The position numbers and the translations under genes are program-made. Positions 28,366-36,727 of a DNA stretch of 64,000 bases are shown one piece after another. The notes beneath the pieces were generated by a model. It was not told the origin of the DNA, searched no databases, and worked only from the letters and a program-made list of their open reading frames with translations. This stretch comes from Phyllobacterium pellucidum (GTDB taxonomy: Bacteria; Pseudomonadota; Alphaproteobacteria; Rhizobiales; Rhizobiaceae), in contig NZ_JABUMX010000003.1 of NCBI RefSeq assembly GCF_013327855.1, positions 558,001-622,000 on the forward strand. Direction: 5' to 3'. Each line of letters opens with the position of its first letter. Position 1 is the first letter of the stretch.

Positions 28366-28395
28366 GAAGAAGCGGGGTCGCCGAAACGGCCCCGC
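28366..28395 (-). terminator. Rho-independent terminator of the second GH92 gene
   Basis: Minus-strand stem GCGGGGCCG/CGACCCCGC (28387-28395 with 28372-28380) with loop TTTCGG, followed by TTCTTCCTT, directly after the GH92 stop. Confidence 0.75.
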
Positions 28396-28402
28396 CCTGT
28401 TC

Positions 28403-31400
28403 CTATTGGATAAGCTGAACGCCCGGCAGCGGATTGGCTGTCGGCTTCGAGTAGTCGCCGGCCGGGCCCGAAGGCGGCGTCCACTCCGCACCCCATTCGG
28501 TGGGAGTGGTGGATAGGTCGAAGTTCAGCTTGCCACCGTCCTTGATCTTGTCGAGCGGAAGCCAGGTGCCCTGATAGGTCGCCCCATTCAGTTTCATCTC
28601 CTTGATATATCGGGCGTCTTCAGCGACCGGTGCGGCGTGGCCGAGCATAGCCGGCCGGTCGGTCGAAATGCGCAGCTTCTTCCCATTCCCGAGCCACATC
28701 GAGATACCCTTGAACTGTGGAGTGGAAACCGCAAGCCCAGGCTCGGACGGGATGACAGGATAGAGGCCGAGCGTCGCCAGGACGTACCATGCGGATGTGG
28801 CGCCCATGTCGTCATTGCCTGGCAAACCGCCTGCGGCCAGCGAGAAGTTTTTTCGCATGATGGTCGGGATGATGTACTGCGCGTATTTCGGTGCGCCTGC
28901 CCAATTATATGCCCAAGGCGTCTGGAAGGACGGTTCGTTGCCAATATAGTACGTCGTGCCGCTTTCACTTGCGTTCAGTTGACCACCCTCCGGCTCCTTG
29001 CCGAACGGGTTGGCCTTGTCGAGCGCGAACAGGCTGTGCAGCCGCGTCAACGCTGCCTGTTTGCCGCCGAGCTTGTCCATCAGCGAGGCCCAATCGTGGG
29101 CGAAGGCCCAGATGTAGTGGGGCTCCGTACCCTCATGGAACACGCCATCCTCCCATACGCCGGCCTTGTTTTTGGCGCGTAGCTTCAACTGACCAGCCGT
29201 CGTGTCGAAGATGTTGGACCAGTTCTTCGAGCGCGCATAGAGCTGGGAGATCTGGTCCTTGTCGGTGGATGCTGTCGGCAGCCGCGACAGGAACGATGCG
29301 GCAGAGCGATCGGAGGTCACCATCTCGACCGTTGCCGACGATTCCTTCCAGTCCGCGACTGCGTCCGTCGGGATGTAGCCATATTGGAGCCAGTCCGGCA
29401 AGGCGGGCTTATCGGCATTACGGCCGACGCTGAGCTTGTCGTTGCACGCGCTCTTGGGGTCGAAAGTCGACTGGATCACATATTTGCGGGCGGTCTCGGT
29501 GTCGAATTTCTTGGCGCCGAATACATACGAGCCTGCAACGACATTCAAGCCATGGTCGCCCTGCATCGGGATTGTGTCTTCAGAGCCGTCGACCCAGTGT
29601 GGGAACGCTCCACACTGCTGCGCATCGGCGACGAGCGACTGCATCATATCGCTGGCCTCGTCCGGCGCGATGAGAGCGACAAGTTGCGCGGCCGAGCGAT
29701 AAGTATCCCACATGGAGAAGCCGGAATAGTGGGTCGTATACCCGGCGTCCTTGCCGTCGATCTTGAACCTGTATTTCGACACGTTCTCGACCTCGCGCGC
29801 AGGCAGCGACCCGCTCGCAGCTTTGAGATCGGCCTGTTTCATGCTGCGATAGTCGCCATTGAGATCGCTATACACGGTCGGGCCGCTGAAGACCCGATAG
29901 AGGGTGGTGTAGAATTTGGTGAGATTGTTGATCGCAGCCTGTTTGAGATCGGCGCTGGCCAGCCTGTCCGCCTCACCCGGCTTGGCGAGATCGATCTGGA
30001 TCGTGTTCAACCGCTTGTTCCACATATCGAGCGCCTGCTTGCGCATGTCGTCGAACGACCAGGCGGTGTTTTCGCCTTTCAGGTTTTTTGCTGCATCGCC
30101 GAGAAGATTGGCCTTGGCATTTTCGATGCTGACCGAAGAGACGCCGATCTTAATCTGCACCGTCTTGTCCGTATCGCTCAGTGCAAACTGCAGCGTTGCC
30201 ACGTCACTGCCCGCATCGGCCGTGCCACTGGTGAGGGGCTTATCAAAGGTTGCGTAGAAATAAACCGGTTGGTTCCAGGTGCCATCGCAGAACTTGCTGG
30301 CGACAGCGTTCCCGGAGATCGTTCTGGCGTCGACATCGACCTTCAGCCCAGCTTGATCCTTAGGCACACCTGAAGACTTGTTCGAGTTGTTCAACAAGGA
30401 ATTCAGTATGAAGTAGGCCTTCGTGGCATTGGCATAGGTTACCCGCATCATGCCAGTGCGCGTCGTCGCGGCTGTCTCGACGGTGATGTTGTTATCAAAC
30501 TTGACCTTGTAGTAGCCGGGTTCGGCGCTCTCATTGTTGTGCGAGTACGAAAGACCCGAAGAGAGGCTCTGCGTCGCCGATTCCGCGGGCAGCATCGCCA
30601 CGGTACCCTGGCCGCGGCAGCCTGGACCATTCAGATGCGTCAAGCTGAAGAACTGAATTGAGGAGTCGCCGTAGTAATAGCCGCCCGAACCGTAACCCCA
30701 ACCGTCGCCGCTACCTCTCGTGTCAGGCCCGAAGCTGACCATTCCAAATGGAGTTTGTGCGCCGGGATTGACGTTACCGGAGTGTCCGCCTCCGGTGTCG
30801 GTCTTGGACGTCCCAATGAAAAGATTGACATACTTCGTCAGCGGGGCGTCGGAGCGCGGGCGCAGGAATTCGAGGCTTTCTTCCCATGGGCCCGAATAGG
30901 GCGCCAGGCGCTTGTCGAGCGTTGCCGTGGTATCGGCGATTTTCTTGGCGAGGGTTTCGAGGGTCTTCGGCAGCGCTTCGAGCTCAGCCGAAAGCTTGGC
31001 TGCGGTCTCCTTGTCGCCACTGCCAAGAGCAGCGCTGACCTTCTCGGTGAGCAGACGGGCGTCGCTTGTGCCCTTGTCGAATTCGGCGAGCGACGTCTTG
31101 AAGTCGTCGTTGATCGATGCCGCCTGCTTGGCGAAATCGGCGATCTTGGCCTTGTCGTCGGCCGAAAGGCTGGACATCGCCTGAACGGCGGCAATATCCT
31201 TCATCGTCTGATTGAGGCGCGGCAGCAGCGCCGCGAAAGACTGGCGGGCTGCGTCAGTGGCCTTCAGGCGGTCGGAAGCTGCCGGAAAGTCGATGGTGCT
31301 AATCTTGGAGGCCGTGGCGGAAACGGTCAGCTTGTGATCGGCTTGCTGCAGATCGGACAGTGTCGTGAGGCTCGTCTTCAATGCGGCAAGGTCCGATGCC

Positions 31401-31900
31401 AGCTTGTCGAGCTGTTCCTTGGTGGCTGCCTTCTTTTCGAGCGCGGCAATGTCGGCGCCAAGGGTGGACTTCACCCCGGCGAGGCCGGTGGTGAGCATAT
31501 CGAGCTGTTGCTTGGTGGCGGATGACTTGTCGAGGGAGGAAAGGGCGGTGGTGAGCGCGTCAAAGCGCTCCTGCAGCAATTTGAACTCACCGGCCAGCGC
31601 CCCGCCCTCCGTCTCGCCTGCACTGGCTTTGGCCTGCAAGGTGGCCAGGTCGGTTGTAATTTTCTGCAGATCGCTCTGCAGTTGGCCAACCGTGACGCTC
31701 ACCGTGGCCGTGCCGGCAGCCGCCGCCTGCAACTCGCCAACCTTGGCATTGAGCTTGGCATTGTCCTGTTTCAGCGCATCGACATCACTGGCGAAAGTGC
31801 TCGATCCTGCACCCTCGGCATCTTTCTTGTCATCCGAATCGCACCCGGCAAGCATGGAGCAGCCGAGCAGGCCCGCAAGCACGGTCCGCGTTATGGTCAT
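28403..31900 (-). CDS. Lipoprotein with coiled-coil stalk and GH92 alpha-mannosidase domain
   Basis: A 1165-residue predicted exo-alpha-mannosidase of family GH92, anchored as a lipoprotein. ATG 31900 is preceded by GGAGGAATTC and opens a signal with lipobox LAGC, then an acidic DSDDKKDAEG. Residues ~35-345 are Ala/Leu/Lys/Asp-rich coiled coil. GH92 spans ~353-1150: YVNLFIGTSK, NPGAQTPFGMVSFGPDTR, FFSLTHLNGPGCRGQG, GFSMWDTYRSAAQLVAL, TVEMVTSDRSAASF, YYIGNEPSFQTPWAYNWAG and the aspartate motif GNDDMGATSAWY (~1028). It lacks the F5/8 domain of the 1603-5496 protein and its GH92 half is of a different subfamily, yet the stalk plan is the same. It stands alone. Substrate unknown. Confidence 0.92.
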   Translation of the reverse strand: MTITRTVLAGLLGCSMLAGCDSDDKKDAEGAGSSTFASDVDALKQDNAKLNAKVGELQAAAAGTATVSVTVGQLQSDLQKITTDLATLQAKASAGETEGGALAGEFKLLQERFDALTTALSSLDKSSATKQQLDMLTTGLAGVKSTLGADIAALEKKAATKEQLDKLASDLAALKTSLTTLSDLQQADHKLTVSATASKISTIDFPAASDRLKATDAARQSFAALLPRLNQTMKDIAAVQAMSSLSADDKAKIADFAKQAASINDDFKTSLAEFDKGTSDARLLTEKVSAALGSGDKETAAKLSAELEALPKTLETLAKKIADTTATLDKRLAPYSGPWEESLEFLRPRSDAPLTKYVNLFIGTSKTDTGGGHSGNVNPGAQTPFGMVSFGPDTRGSGDGWGYGSGGYYYGDSSIQFFSLTHLNGPGCRGQGTVAMLPAESATQSLSSGLSYSHNNESAEPGYYKVKFDNNITVETAATTRTGMMRVTYANATKAYFILNSLLNNSNKSSGVPKDQAGLKVDVDARTISGNAVASKFCDGTWNQPVYFYATFDKPLTSGTADAGSDVATLQFALSDTDKTVQIKIGVSSVSIENAKANLLGDAAKNLKGENTAWSFDDMRKQALDMWNKRLNTIQIDLAKPGEADRLASADLKQAAINNLTKFYTTLYRVFSGPTVYSDLNGDYRSMKQADLKAASGSLPAREVENVSKYRFKIDGKDAGYTTHYSGFSMWDTYRSAAQLVALIAPDEASDMMQSLVADAQQCGAFPHWVDGSEDTIPMQGDHGLNVVAGSYVFGAKKFDTETARKYVIQSTFDPKSACNDKLSVGRNADKPALPDWLQYGYIPTDAVADWKESSATVEMVTSDRSAASFLSRLPTASTDKDQISQLYARSKNWSNIFDTTAGQLKLRAKNKAGVWEDGVFHEGTEPHYIWAFAHDWASLMDKLGGKQAALTRLHSLFALDKANPFGKEPEGGQLNASESGTTYYIGNEPSFQTPWAYNWAGAPKYAQYIIPTIMRKNFSLAAGGLPGNDDMGATSAWYVLATLGLYPVIPSEPGLAVSTPQFKGISMWLGNGKKLRISTDRPAMLGHAAPVAEDARYIKEMKLNGATYQGTWLPLDKIKDGGKLNFDLSTTPTEWGAEWTPPSGPAGDYSKPTANPLPGVQLIQ

Positions 31901-32188
31901 GAATTCCTCCAAATGAATAGGTAAACGAAAGCCTTGGTTTAAATCGATTTAGAATATGCGTCAGTTTATAGATCCGCAGGCAATGCCACAGAAGTGGATT
32001 GCTGTGCTCTTAATGGAATCAAACGTATATGGCTGCGCCTGGGCCTCCCTTCCCACGCATTCCTCCAGAGTTGGCGACAATAGTCGCGCTGTCATAAAAG
32101 CGTCAATTATCCCAAAGTCTAACGGCTCTCCTTCGAATCATTGCGAGCGGGGATTGAACATTGCGCGCCGTCAAAGCAGTCTTGTGAC

Positions 32189-33148
32189 ATGAATAATCGA
32201 GACGAAATTCTGGTAACGGGCGCCGCGGGTTTCGTAGGCCGTGAAACTGTAAGACATCTGCTGGCCAAAGACTGGCACGTCCGTGGGCTGGTACGTTCCG
32301 AAGTGCGAAAGGAATCTGCGCCGCACGCCCGTTTGTCGCTGCATAAGGTGGGCGATATCAGCGCTATTTCCAACTGGTCGCTACTTGTGTCCGGTTGCCG
32401 GGTCGTCGTCCATCTTGCAGCGCGAGCGCACAAGACAGGCGAATTTCCCGACGCTTCGCAGGCGCTCTTCCGGCGCACCAATGTCGACGCCACGATTGCG
32501 CTGGCGCGCGTGGCGCTCGCCGCCAAGGTAAAGCGTTTCGTCTTCGTGAGTTCCGCAGGCGTCATGGGCGATTTTTCGCAACGCCCCTTTACCGAAGCCG
32601 ATCTGCCGCAACCTGCCAGCGCCTACGCCATGAGCAAATGGCAGGCGGAACAGGCGCTTCAGGATATCTGCCGCCAAGGCGCCATGGAACTTGTGATTCT
32701 CCGCCCGGTCCTCGTCTACGGTCCCGGCAATCCCGGCAATCTGGAGCGTCTCATGCGCTTGATTAAGACCGGCATGCCGCTGCCGCTGGCTTCAGTCGAC
32801 AACCGGCGCAGTCTGCTCAATGTTGGTCACCTGGCGGCGATCATTGCAGAGGCCGCGCAGTTGCCTGCTGCGGCCGGAAAGACCGTGCTTCTCGCCGATG
32901 GCAACGACGTATCGACCCCTGAATTGTTGCGCGCTTTTGCCGAGGGCATGGGCGTCAAAGCGAGGCTTTTCCCTATGCCCTCTTCCTTGTTGCTCACCAT
33001 GGCGCGATTGTTTGGCAGGTCGCGCGATGCGGAGCGCTTGCTCGGATCATTGCAGGTCGATACGAAATTGAAAACCGAGCTTTTTGGTGCATTTCCGCGT
33101 GATGCGACAATCCGCGGTCTCATCGAAACCGGACGATCCGAACGGTAG
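32189..33148 (+). CDS. NAD-dependent sugar epimerase/dehydratase (extended SDR)
   Basis: A 319-residue Rossmann enzyme of the GalE-like nucleotide-sugar epimerase group. NAD motif VTGAAGFVG is near residue 10, VVHLAARAHKTGE near 75, FVSSAGVMGD carries the catalytic Ser, and YAMSKW is the YxxxK motif; RPVLVYGPGNPGN follows. Members related to WbpV/WcfB-type proteins act on UDP-sugars in O-antigen or polysaccharide synthesis, but no glycosyltransferases are adjacent here, so the substrate is open. ATG 32189 gives the family N-terminus; no good RBS precedes it, and the frame extends to a TTG at 32141. Confidence 0.85.
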   Translation: MNNRDEILVTGAAGFVGRETVRHLLAKDWHVRGLVRSEVRKESAPHARLSLHKVGDISAISNWSLLVSGCRVVVHLAARAHKTGEFPDASQALFRRTNVDATIALARVALAAKVKRFVFVSSAGVMGDFSQRPFTEADLPQPASAYAMSKWQAEQALQDICRQGAMELVILRPVLVYGPGNPGNLERLMRLIKTGMPLPLASVDNRRSLLNVGHLAAIIAEAAQLPAAAGKTVLLADGNDVSTPELLRAFAEGMGVKARLFPMPSSLLLTMARLFGRSRDAERLLGSLQVDTKLKTELFGAFPRDATIRGLIETGRSER

Positions 33149-33209
33149 CGGCCTTGACATTTGAATAGGCATGAGAGTGTTTTACCTTACGCCGAAGATG
33201 GGGGGATAG

Positions 33210-33845
33210 ATGACACACCTGACAGTCCTGGCATTTGCCGTGGTTGCCTTCATTGGCATTGCGACGCCTGGTCCGACCGTGATCCTCGCCCTGACGAATG
33301 GCTCGCGCTTCGGCGCCAGGACCGCCTGTTTTGGCATGGCGGGGGCGGTGCTTTCCGACTTTGCCCTCATCGGCGCGGTGGCGCTTGGCCTTGGCGCTCT
33401 ACTCGCGGCGTCCGAGTTCTGGTTTTCCGTCGTCAAGTGGATCGGCGTCGCCTATCTCACCTTCCTGGGTGTGATGCTTATCCGATCAAAGGGAACGCTC
33501 GAACTATCCAATATGACTGCACATCCCGCGACATCCGTTTCGGTGCGGTCGGTGTTCCTGAAAAGCTTCGCGGTCGCGGTCACCAATCCCAAGGGCTATC
33601 TATTCTTCTCGGCCTTCCTGCCCCAGTTCGTTGATCCAGCTTTGCCGCAGCTACCGCAATACATGGTGTTGGCCGCAACATTCGCCGCCATCGATTTCAT
33701 GGTGATGTTCGGGTATGCGATGCTCGGTTCGCGCGCTGCGCGCTTTCTGCGCAGGTCCGGTGCAATGTGGCTCGATCGCGTATGCGGCGGGGCCATGCTG
33801 ATGCTGGCGGCTTCGCTGGCATTCTATCGCCGCGCAAATGCCTGA
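33210..33845 (+). CDS. LysE/RhtB family amino-acid exporter
   Basis: A 211-residue inner-membrane protein with about six helices. The N-terminus carries the family signature FIGIATPGPTVILALTNGSRFG and GACFGMAGA-like TACFGMAGAV; later FLKSFAVAVTNPKGYLFFSAFLPQFVD is typical. Such proteins export lysine, homoserine, threonine or other small amino compounds. A GGGGGG tract precedes the ATG by four bases. It converges with the adenylate cyclase gene, with only four bases between the stops. Confidence 0.93.
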   Translation: MTHLTVLAFAVVAFIGIATPGPTVILALTNGSRFGARTACFGMAGAVLSDFALIGAVALGLGALLAASEFWFSVVKWIGVAYLTFLGVMLIRSKGTLELSNMTAHPATSVSVRSVFLKSFAVAVTNPKGYLFFSAFLPQFVDPALPQLPQYMVLAATFAAIDFMVMFGYAMLGSRAARFLRRSGAMWLDRVCGGAMLMLAASLAFYRRANA

Positions 33846-33849
33846 GGGC

Positions 33850-34794
33850 TTATGAACGGGCTGCACCCTGCCGGCGCATGGCCCATTTGAGCCCGGCAAT
33901 CACGGCGAGCGCAAACATCGGCCACACGGCCCAGAATGTGCCCGACCACGAGAACAGATTGATGGCCGCAAGGCCAAGCCCGATGACGGCCAATGTGCCG
34001 ATGCCGCGGTCGATCATCCTTGTCCCGCGCACCCAGATCAGCGCCGCCAACGTGGCGAGGGCAAGGATCGGCCACTGCGCCCAGAATTCACCTTCCCATG
34101 TTAGAAGATTGATGCCCGCGAGCATGGCGGCAATCACTGCGAGCACGCCGAAGCTGCGCCGGGGCGCCGATTGTGCCGTGGACGGCTCCCTTAGGACTGA
34201 CTGCAAGGGCGCTGGCCGGGCATCGCGTCCGTAGGGGCTTTCCGGCTGCCGCGGCGCGTCAGCGTTGCCGGGTCCGCCGATACGCACCGCATAACTCGGC
34301 ACGCCCTCTTCGATGTTCTTCACATTGAGCGCGCCGAGAAAATCAAAACCGACCGCAACCTTGTTGCGCACCTGATCATAGACGGTATGCGAGATGACGA
34401 TGCCGCCCGGCCGAGCGCTCCCTTGCAGGCGCGCAGCGATGTTGACGCCGTCGCCATAAATGTCCTCGCCCTCGGCGATGACGTCGCCGAGATTGAGCCC
34501 GATGCGAAACAGCATGCGGTCACCTTCGGAGCGGTCACCATTATAGCCGGCAAGCTCGTTCTGGACGTCGATCGCAGCGCGCACGGCCTCGACCACGCTC
34601 GGGAACTCGGCGATCACGCCGTCGCCCCAGGTATTGATCACACGCCCGCCATGCAATGCGATGAGGCCAGCCATCGCGTCGCGATATTGCTTCAGCGTAT
34701 CGAGGGTGCCTTCCTCGTCAGCCTGCATCAGCCGGGTATAATCCTGGACATCGGCGGAAAAGATGGTCGTCAGCTTGCGGCGCGTTTCGGACAT
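33850..34794 (-). CDS. Class III adenylate/guanylate cyclase with C-terminal membrane repeats
   Basis: A 314-residue protein that probably makes cAMP from ATP. Residues ~8-175 are the cyclase homology domain: FSADVQDYTRLMQADE (first metal Asp), VINTWGDGVIAEFPS (second metal Asp), FRIGLNLGDVIAEG and YGDGVNIAARLQG (Asn/Arg transition-state residues). A Pro/Arg-rich linker follows, then two copies of a ~45-residue membrane pair: AGINLLTWEGEFWAQWPILAL and AAINLFSWSGTFWAVWPMFAL. The membrane part being C-terminal rather than N-terminal is less usual. It may supply the ligand for the antiporter's cNMP domain 6 kb away (speculative). Confidence 0.92.
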   Translation of the reverse strand: MSETRRKLTTIFSADVQDYTRLMQADEEGTLDTLKQYRDAMAGLIALHGGRVINTWGDGVIAEFPSVVEAVRAAIDVQNELAGYNGDRSEGDRMLFRIGLNLGDVIAEGEDIYGDGVNIAARLQGSARPGGIVISHTVYDQVRNKVAVGFDFLGALNVKNIEEGVPSYAVRIGGPGNADAPRQPESPYGRDARPAPLQSVLREPSTAQSAPRRSFGVLAVIAAMLAGINLLTWEGEFWAQWPILALATLAALIWVRGTRMIDRGIGTLAVIGLGLAAINLFSWSGTFWAVWPMFALAVIAGLKWAMRRQGAARS

Positions 34795-35007
34795 CGTTCA
34801 CTCTCGTTGCGAGCGAGCGACTGAAGCAAGAAGGCTCCGGTCACGCTATGAGATATAGCGATTTAAGATGGCCGGGTAAATGCGCAAACGGTTCAAATAG
34901 CCGCGACGGTGCTCGAAGGTGGCTCCGATCGCTTGGGTCAGAAGCCCAACGTCGGCCTTAACGACATCGAACGGCCAAATGTCGAATGAAATTGAAATAT
35001 TGGGAAA

Positions 35008-35092
35008 TGGTGCCCAGAAGAGGACTCGAACCTCCACGCCTTGCGGCACACGGACCTGAACCGTGCGCGTCTACCAATTCCGCCATCTGGGC
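35008..35092 (-). tRNA. tRNA-Leu (anticodon CAG)
   Basis: Minus-strand 85-nt cloverleaf with acceptor GCCCAGA/TCTGGGC, D-arm GGCGGAATTGGTAGACGC, anticodon stem-loop CACGG-TTCAGGT-CCGTG (CAG), a long class II variable arm, T-loop GGTTCGAGTCC and an encoded CCA at 35008-35010. Confidence 0.97.
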
Positions 35093-35203
35093 AGCGGGGT
35101 CTCATGTAAGGGGCAGCTTTGAGTCTGTCAATCCATTTAGAGCGCTTCGCGTTTAAATAGAACGCGTTGTGCAATTTCGCGCCCTTTGAGCCTCGTTGGT
35201 GCC

Positions 35204-35232
35204 GAAAAAGGCCGGCGCCAGCGCCAGCCTTT
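35204..35232 (-). terminator. Rho-independent terminator of the dapB-gpmA operon
   Basis: On the minus strand AAAGGC-TGGCG-CTGG-CGCCG-GCCTTT forms a long imperfect stem ending in TTTTTCGG, 17 bases after the gpmA stop. Confidence 0.82.
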
Positions 35233-35248
35233 GCTAATCACAACACGG

Positions 35249-35869
35249 TCAGCCCGCCAGCACTTCCTTCGAGGCGACCGTCGAGTCCGCATTCAGCTTG
35301 TAAACGATTGGAACGCCCGTCGCGAGTTCTTGCGAGACGATCTCTTCGCCCGTCAGGCCGTCAAGCGCCATGATTAGCGCCCGCAGCGAGTTGCCGTGGG
35401 CCGCAACGAGAACGGTCTCGCCACGCAGGACATGCGGCTGCACGTCGTGCAGGTAATAGGGCCATACTCGCGCGCCGGTATCGCGCAGGCTCTCGCCTCC
35501 GGGAGGCGAGACGTCATAGGAGCGGCGCCAGATGTGAACCTGCTCCTCGCCCCATTTGGCGCGGGCATCATCCTTGTTGAGACCGGAAAGATCGCCGTAG
35601 TCGCGCTCGTTCAACGCCTGATTGCGAATGGTCTCGAGGCCCGTCTGTCCGACTTCTTCCAGGATATGGTCGAGCGTCGCCTGCGCGCGCGAAAGAACCG
35701 ACGTATAGGCGATGTCGAATTGCAGGCCTTTCGCCTTCAGGCGCTTGCCCGCTTCGATCGCTTCCTTATGGCCGAGTTCCGTGAGGCCCGGATCGCGCCA
35801 ACCGGTGAAAAGGTTCTTCAAATTCCATTCGCTCTGGCCGTGGCGGACAAGGACGAGGGTTCCGGACAT
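35249..35869 (-). CDS. gpmA: 2,3-bisphosphoglycerate-dependent phosphoglycerate mutase
   Basis: Interconverts 3- and 2-phosphoglycerate in glycolysis/gluconeogenesis. The 206 residues are the short rhizobial form: [20 protein letters not shown] contains the phosphohistidine RHG motif, [14 protein letters not shown] the second catalytic segment, and [13 protein letters not shown] the second histidine. AGGAG lies before ATG 35869; the frame continues seven codons upstream. It is the last gene of an operon with the ABC exporter and dapB. Confidence 0.96.
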   Translation of the reverse strand: MSGTLVLVRHGQSEWNLKNLFTGWRDPGLTELGHKEAIEAGKRLKAKGLQFDIAYTSVLSRAQATLDHILEEVGQTGLETIRNQALNERDYGDLSGLNKDDARAKWGEEQVHIWRRSYDVSPPGGESLRDTGARVWPYYLHDVQPHVLRGETVLVAAHGNSLRALIMALDGLTGEEIVSQELATGVPIVYKLNADSTVASKEVLAG

Positions 35870-35893
35870 GGGATTACTCCTGTGAGACAATCG

Positions 35894-36727
35894 TTATGGG
35901 TTGAGGCCGAGCACGTCGAGCATCGAATAGAGGCCGGGTTTGCGGCCCTTGCCCCAGAGCGCTGCCTTGATGGCGCCGCGGGCGAAAATGCTGCGATCCT
36001 CAGCGTGATGCGATAATGTGATGCGTTCGCCTGGTCCGGCGAGGATCACCGAATGGTCGCCGACCACCGAACCGCCGCGAAGGGTGGCAAAGCCGATCGC
36101 GCCAGCCTCGCGCGGGCCGGTGTGGCCATCGCGAACCCGCACGCTGTGCTGGCCGAGGCCGATATCGCGGCCATCCGCTGCGGCCTCACCCAGCAGCAGC
36201 GCTGTGCCAGATGGCGCGTCGACCTTGTGCTTGTGATGCATCTCCAGGATTTCTATGTCGAAATCGTCCGAGCCGAGGGCCTTTGCCGCCTGCTTGACGA
36301 GAACGCTGAGAAGATTGACGCCAAGGCTCATATTGCCGGACTTGATGACGACCGCATGGCGCGCGGCTGCGTGGATCTTGGCATCGTCTTCCGCCGAGCA
36401 GCCGGTCGTGCCGATGACGTGGACGATACGCGCCTGGGCCGCCAGCTCGGAAAATTCAACTGTGGCGCCTGGGGTGGTGAAATCGAGGACGGCCTCGACG
36501 CCGACAAATACACCCAGCGCATCGTCGGTCACTTCGACGCCAAGGGTCCCCACGCCGGCAATCTCACCGGCGTCGCGGCCGATATGCGGCGAGCCGGCCC
36601 GTTCCACTGCGCCGGCGAGAACGGCGCCGGGTGTCTCGTTGATAAGACGGATGAGCGTCTGGCCCATACGGCCGCCGGCGCCGACCACGGCAAGCTTCAT
36701 CGGCGTGGCGGGCTGTTCGGCACTCAT
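35894..36727 (-). CDS. dapB: 4-hydroxy-tetrahydrodipicolinate reductase
   Basis: NAD(P)H-dependent step of the diaminopimelate/lysine pathway. The 277 residues carry the N-terminal dinucleotide motif [34 protein letters not shown], the catalytic His/Lys segment [16 protein letters not shown] and the C-terminal [20 protein letters not shown] (in part). Its ATG overlaps the preceding exporter stop (ATGA), with AGGAA seven bases upstream; gpmA follows by 24 bases. Confidence 0.97.
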   Translation of the reverse strand: MSAEQPATPMKLAVVGAGGRMGQTLIRLINETPGAVLAGAVERAGSPHIGRDAGEIAGVGTLGVEVTDDALGVFVGVEAVLDFTTPGATVEFSELAAQARIVHVIGTTGCSAEDDAKIHAAARHAVVIKSGNMSLGVNLLSVLVKQAAKALGSDDFDIEILEMHHKHKVDAPSGTALLLGEAAADGRDIGLGQHSVRVRDGHTGPREAGAIGFATLRGGSVVGDHSVILAGPGERITLSHHAEDRSIFARGAIKAALWGKGRKPGLYSMLDVLGLNP

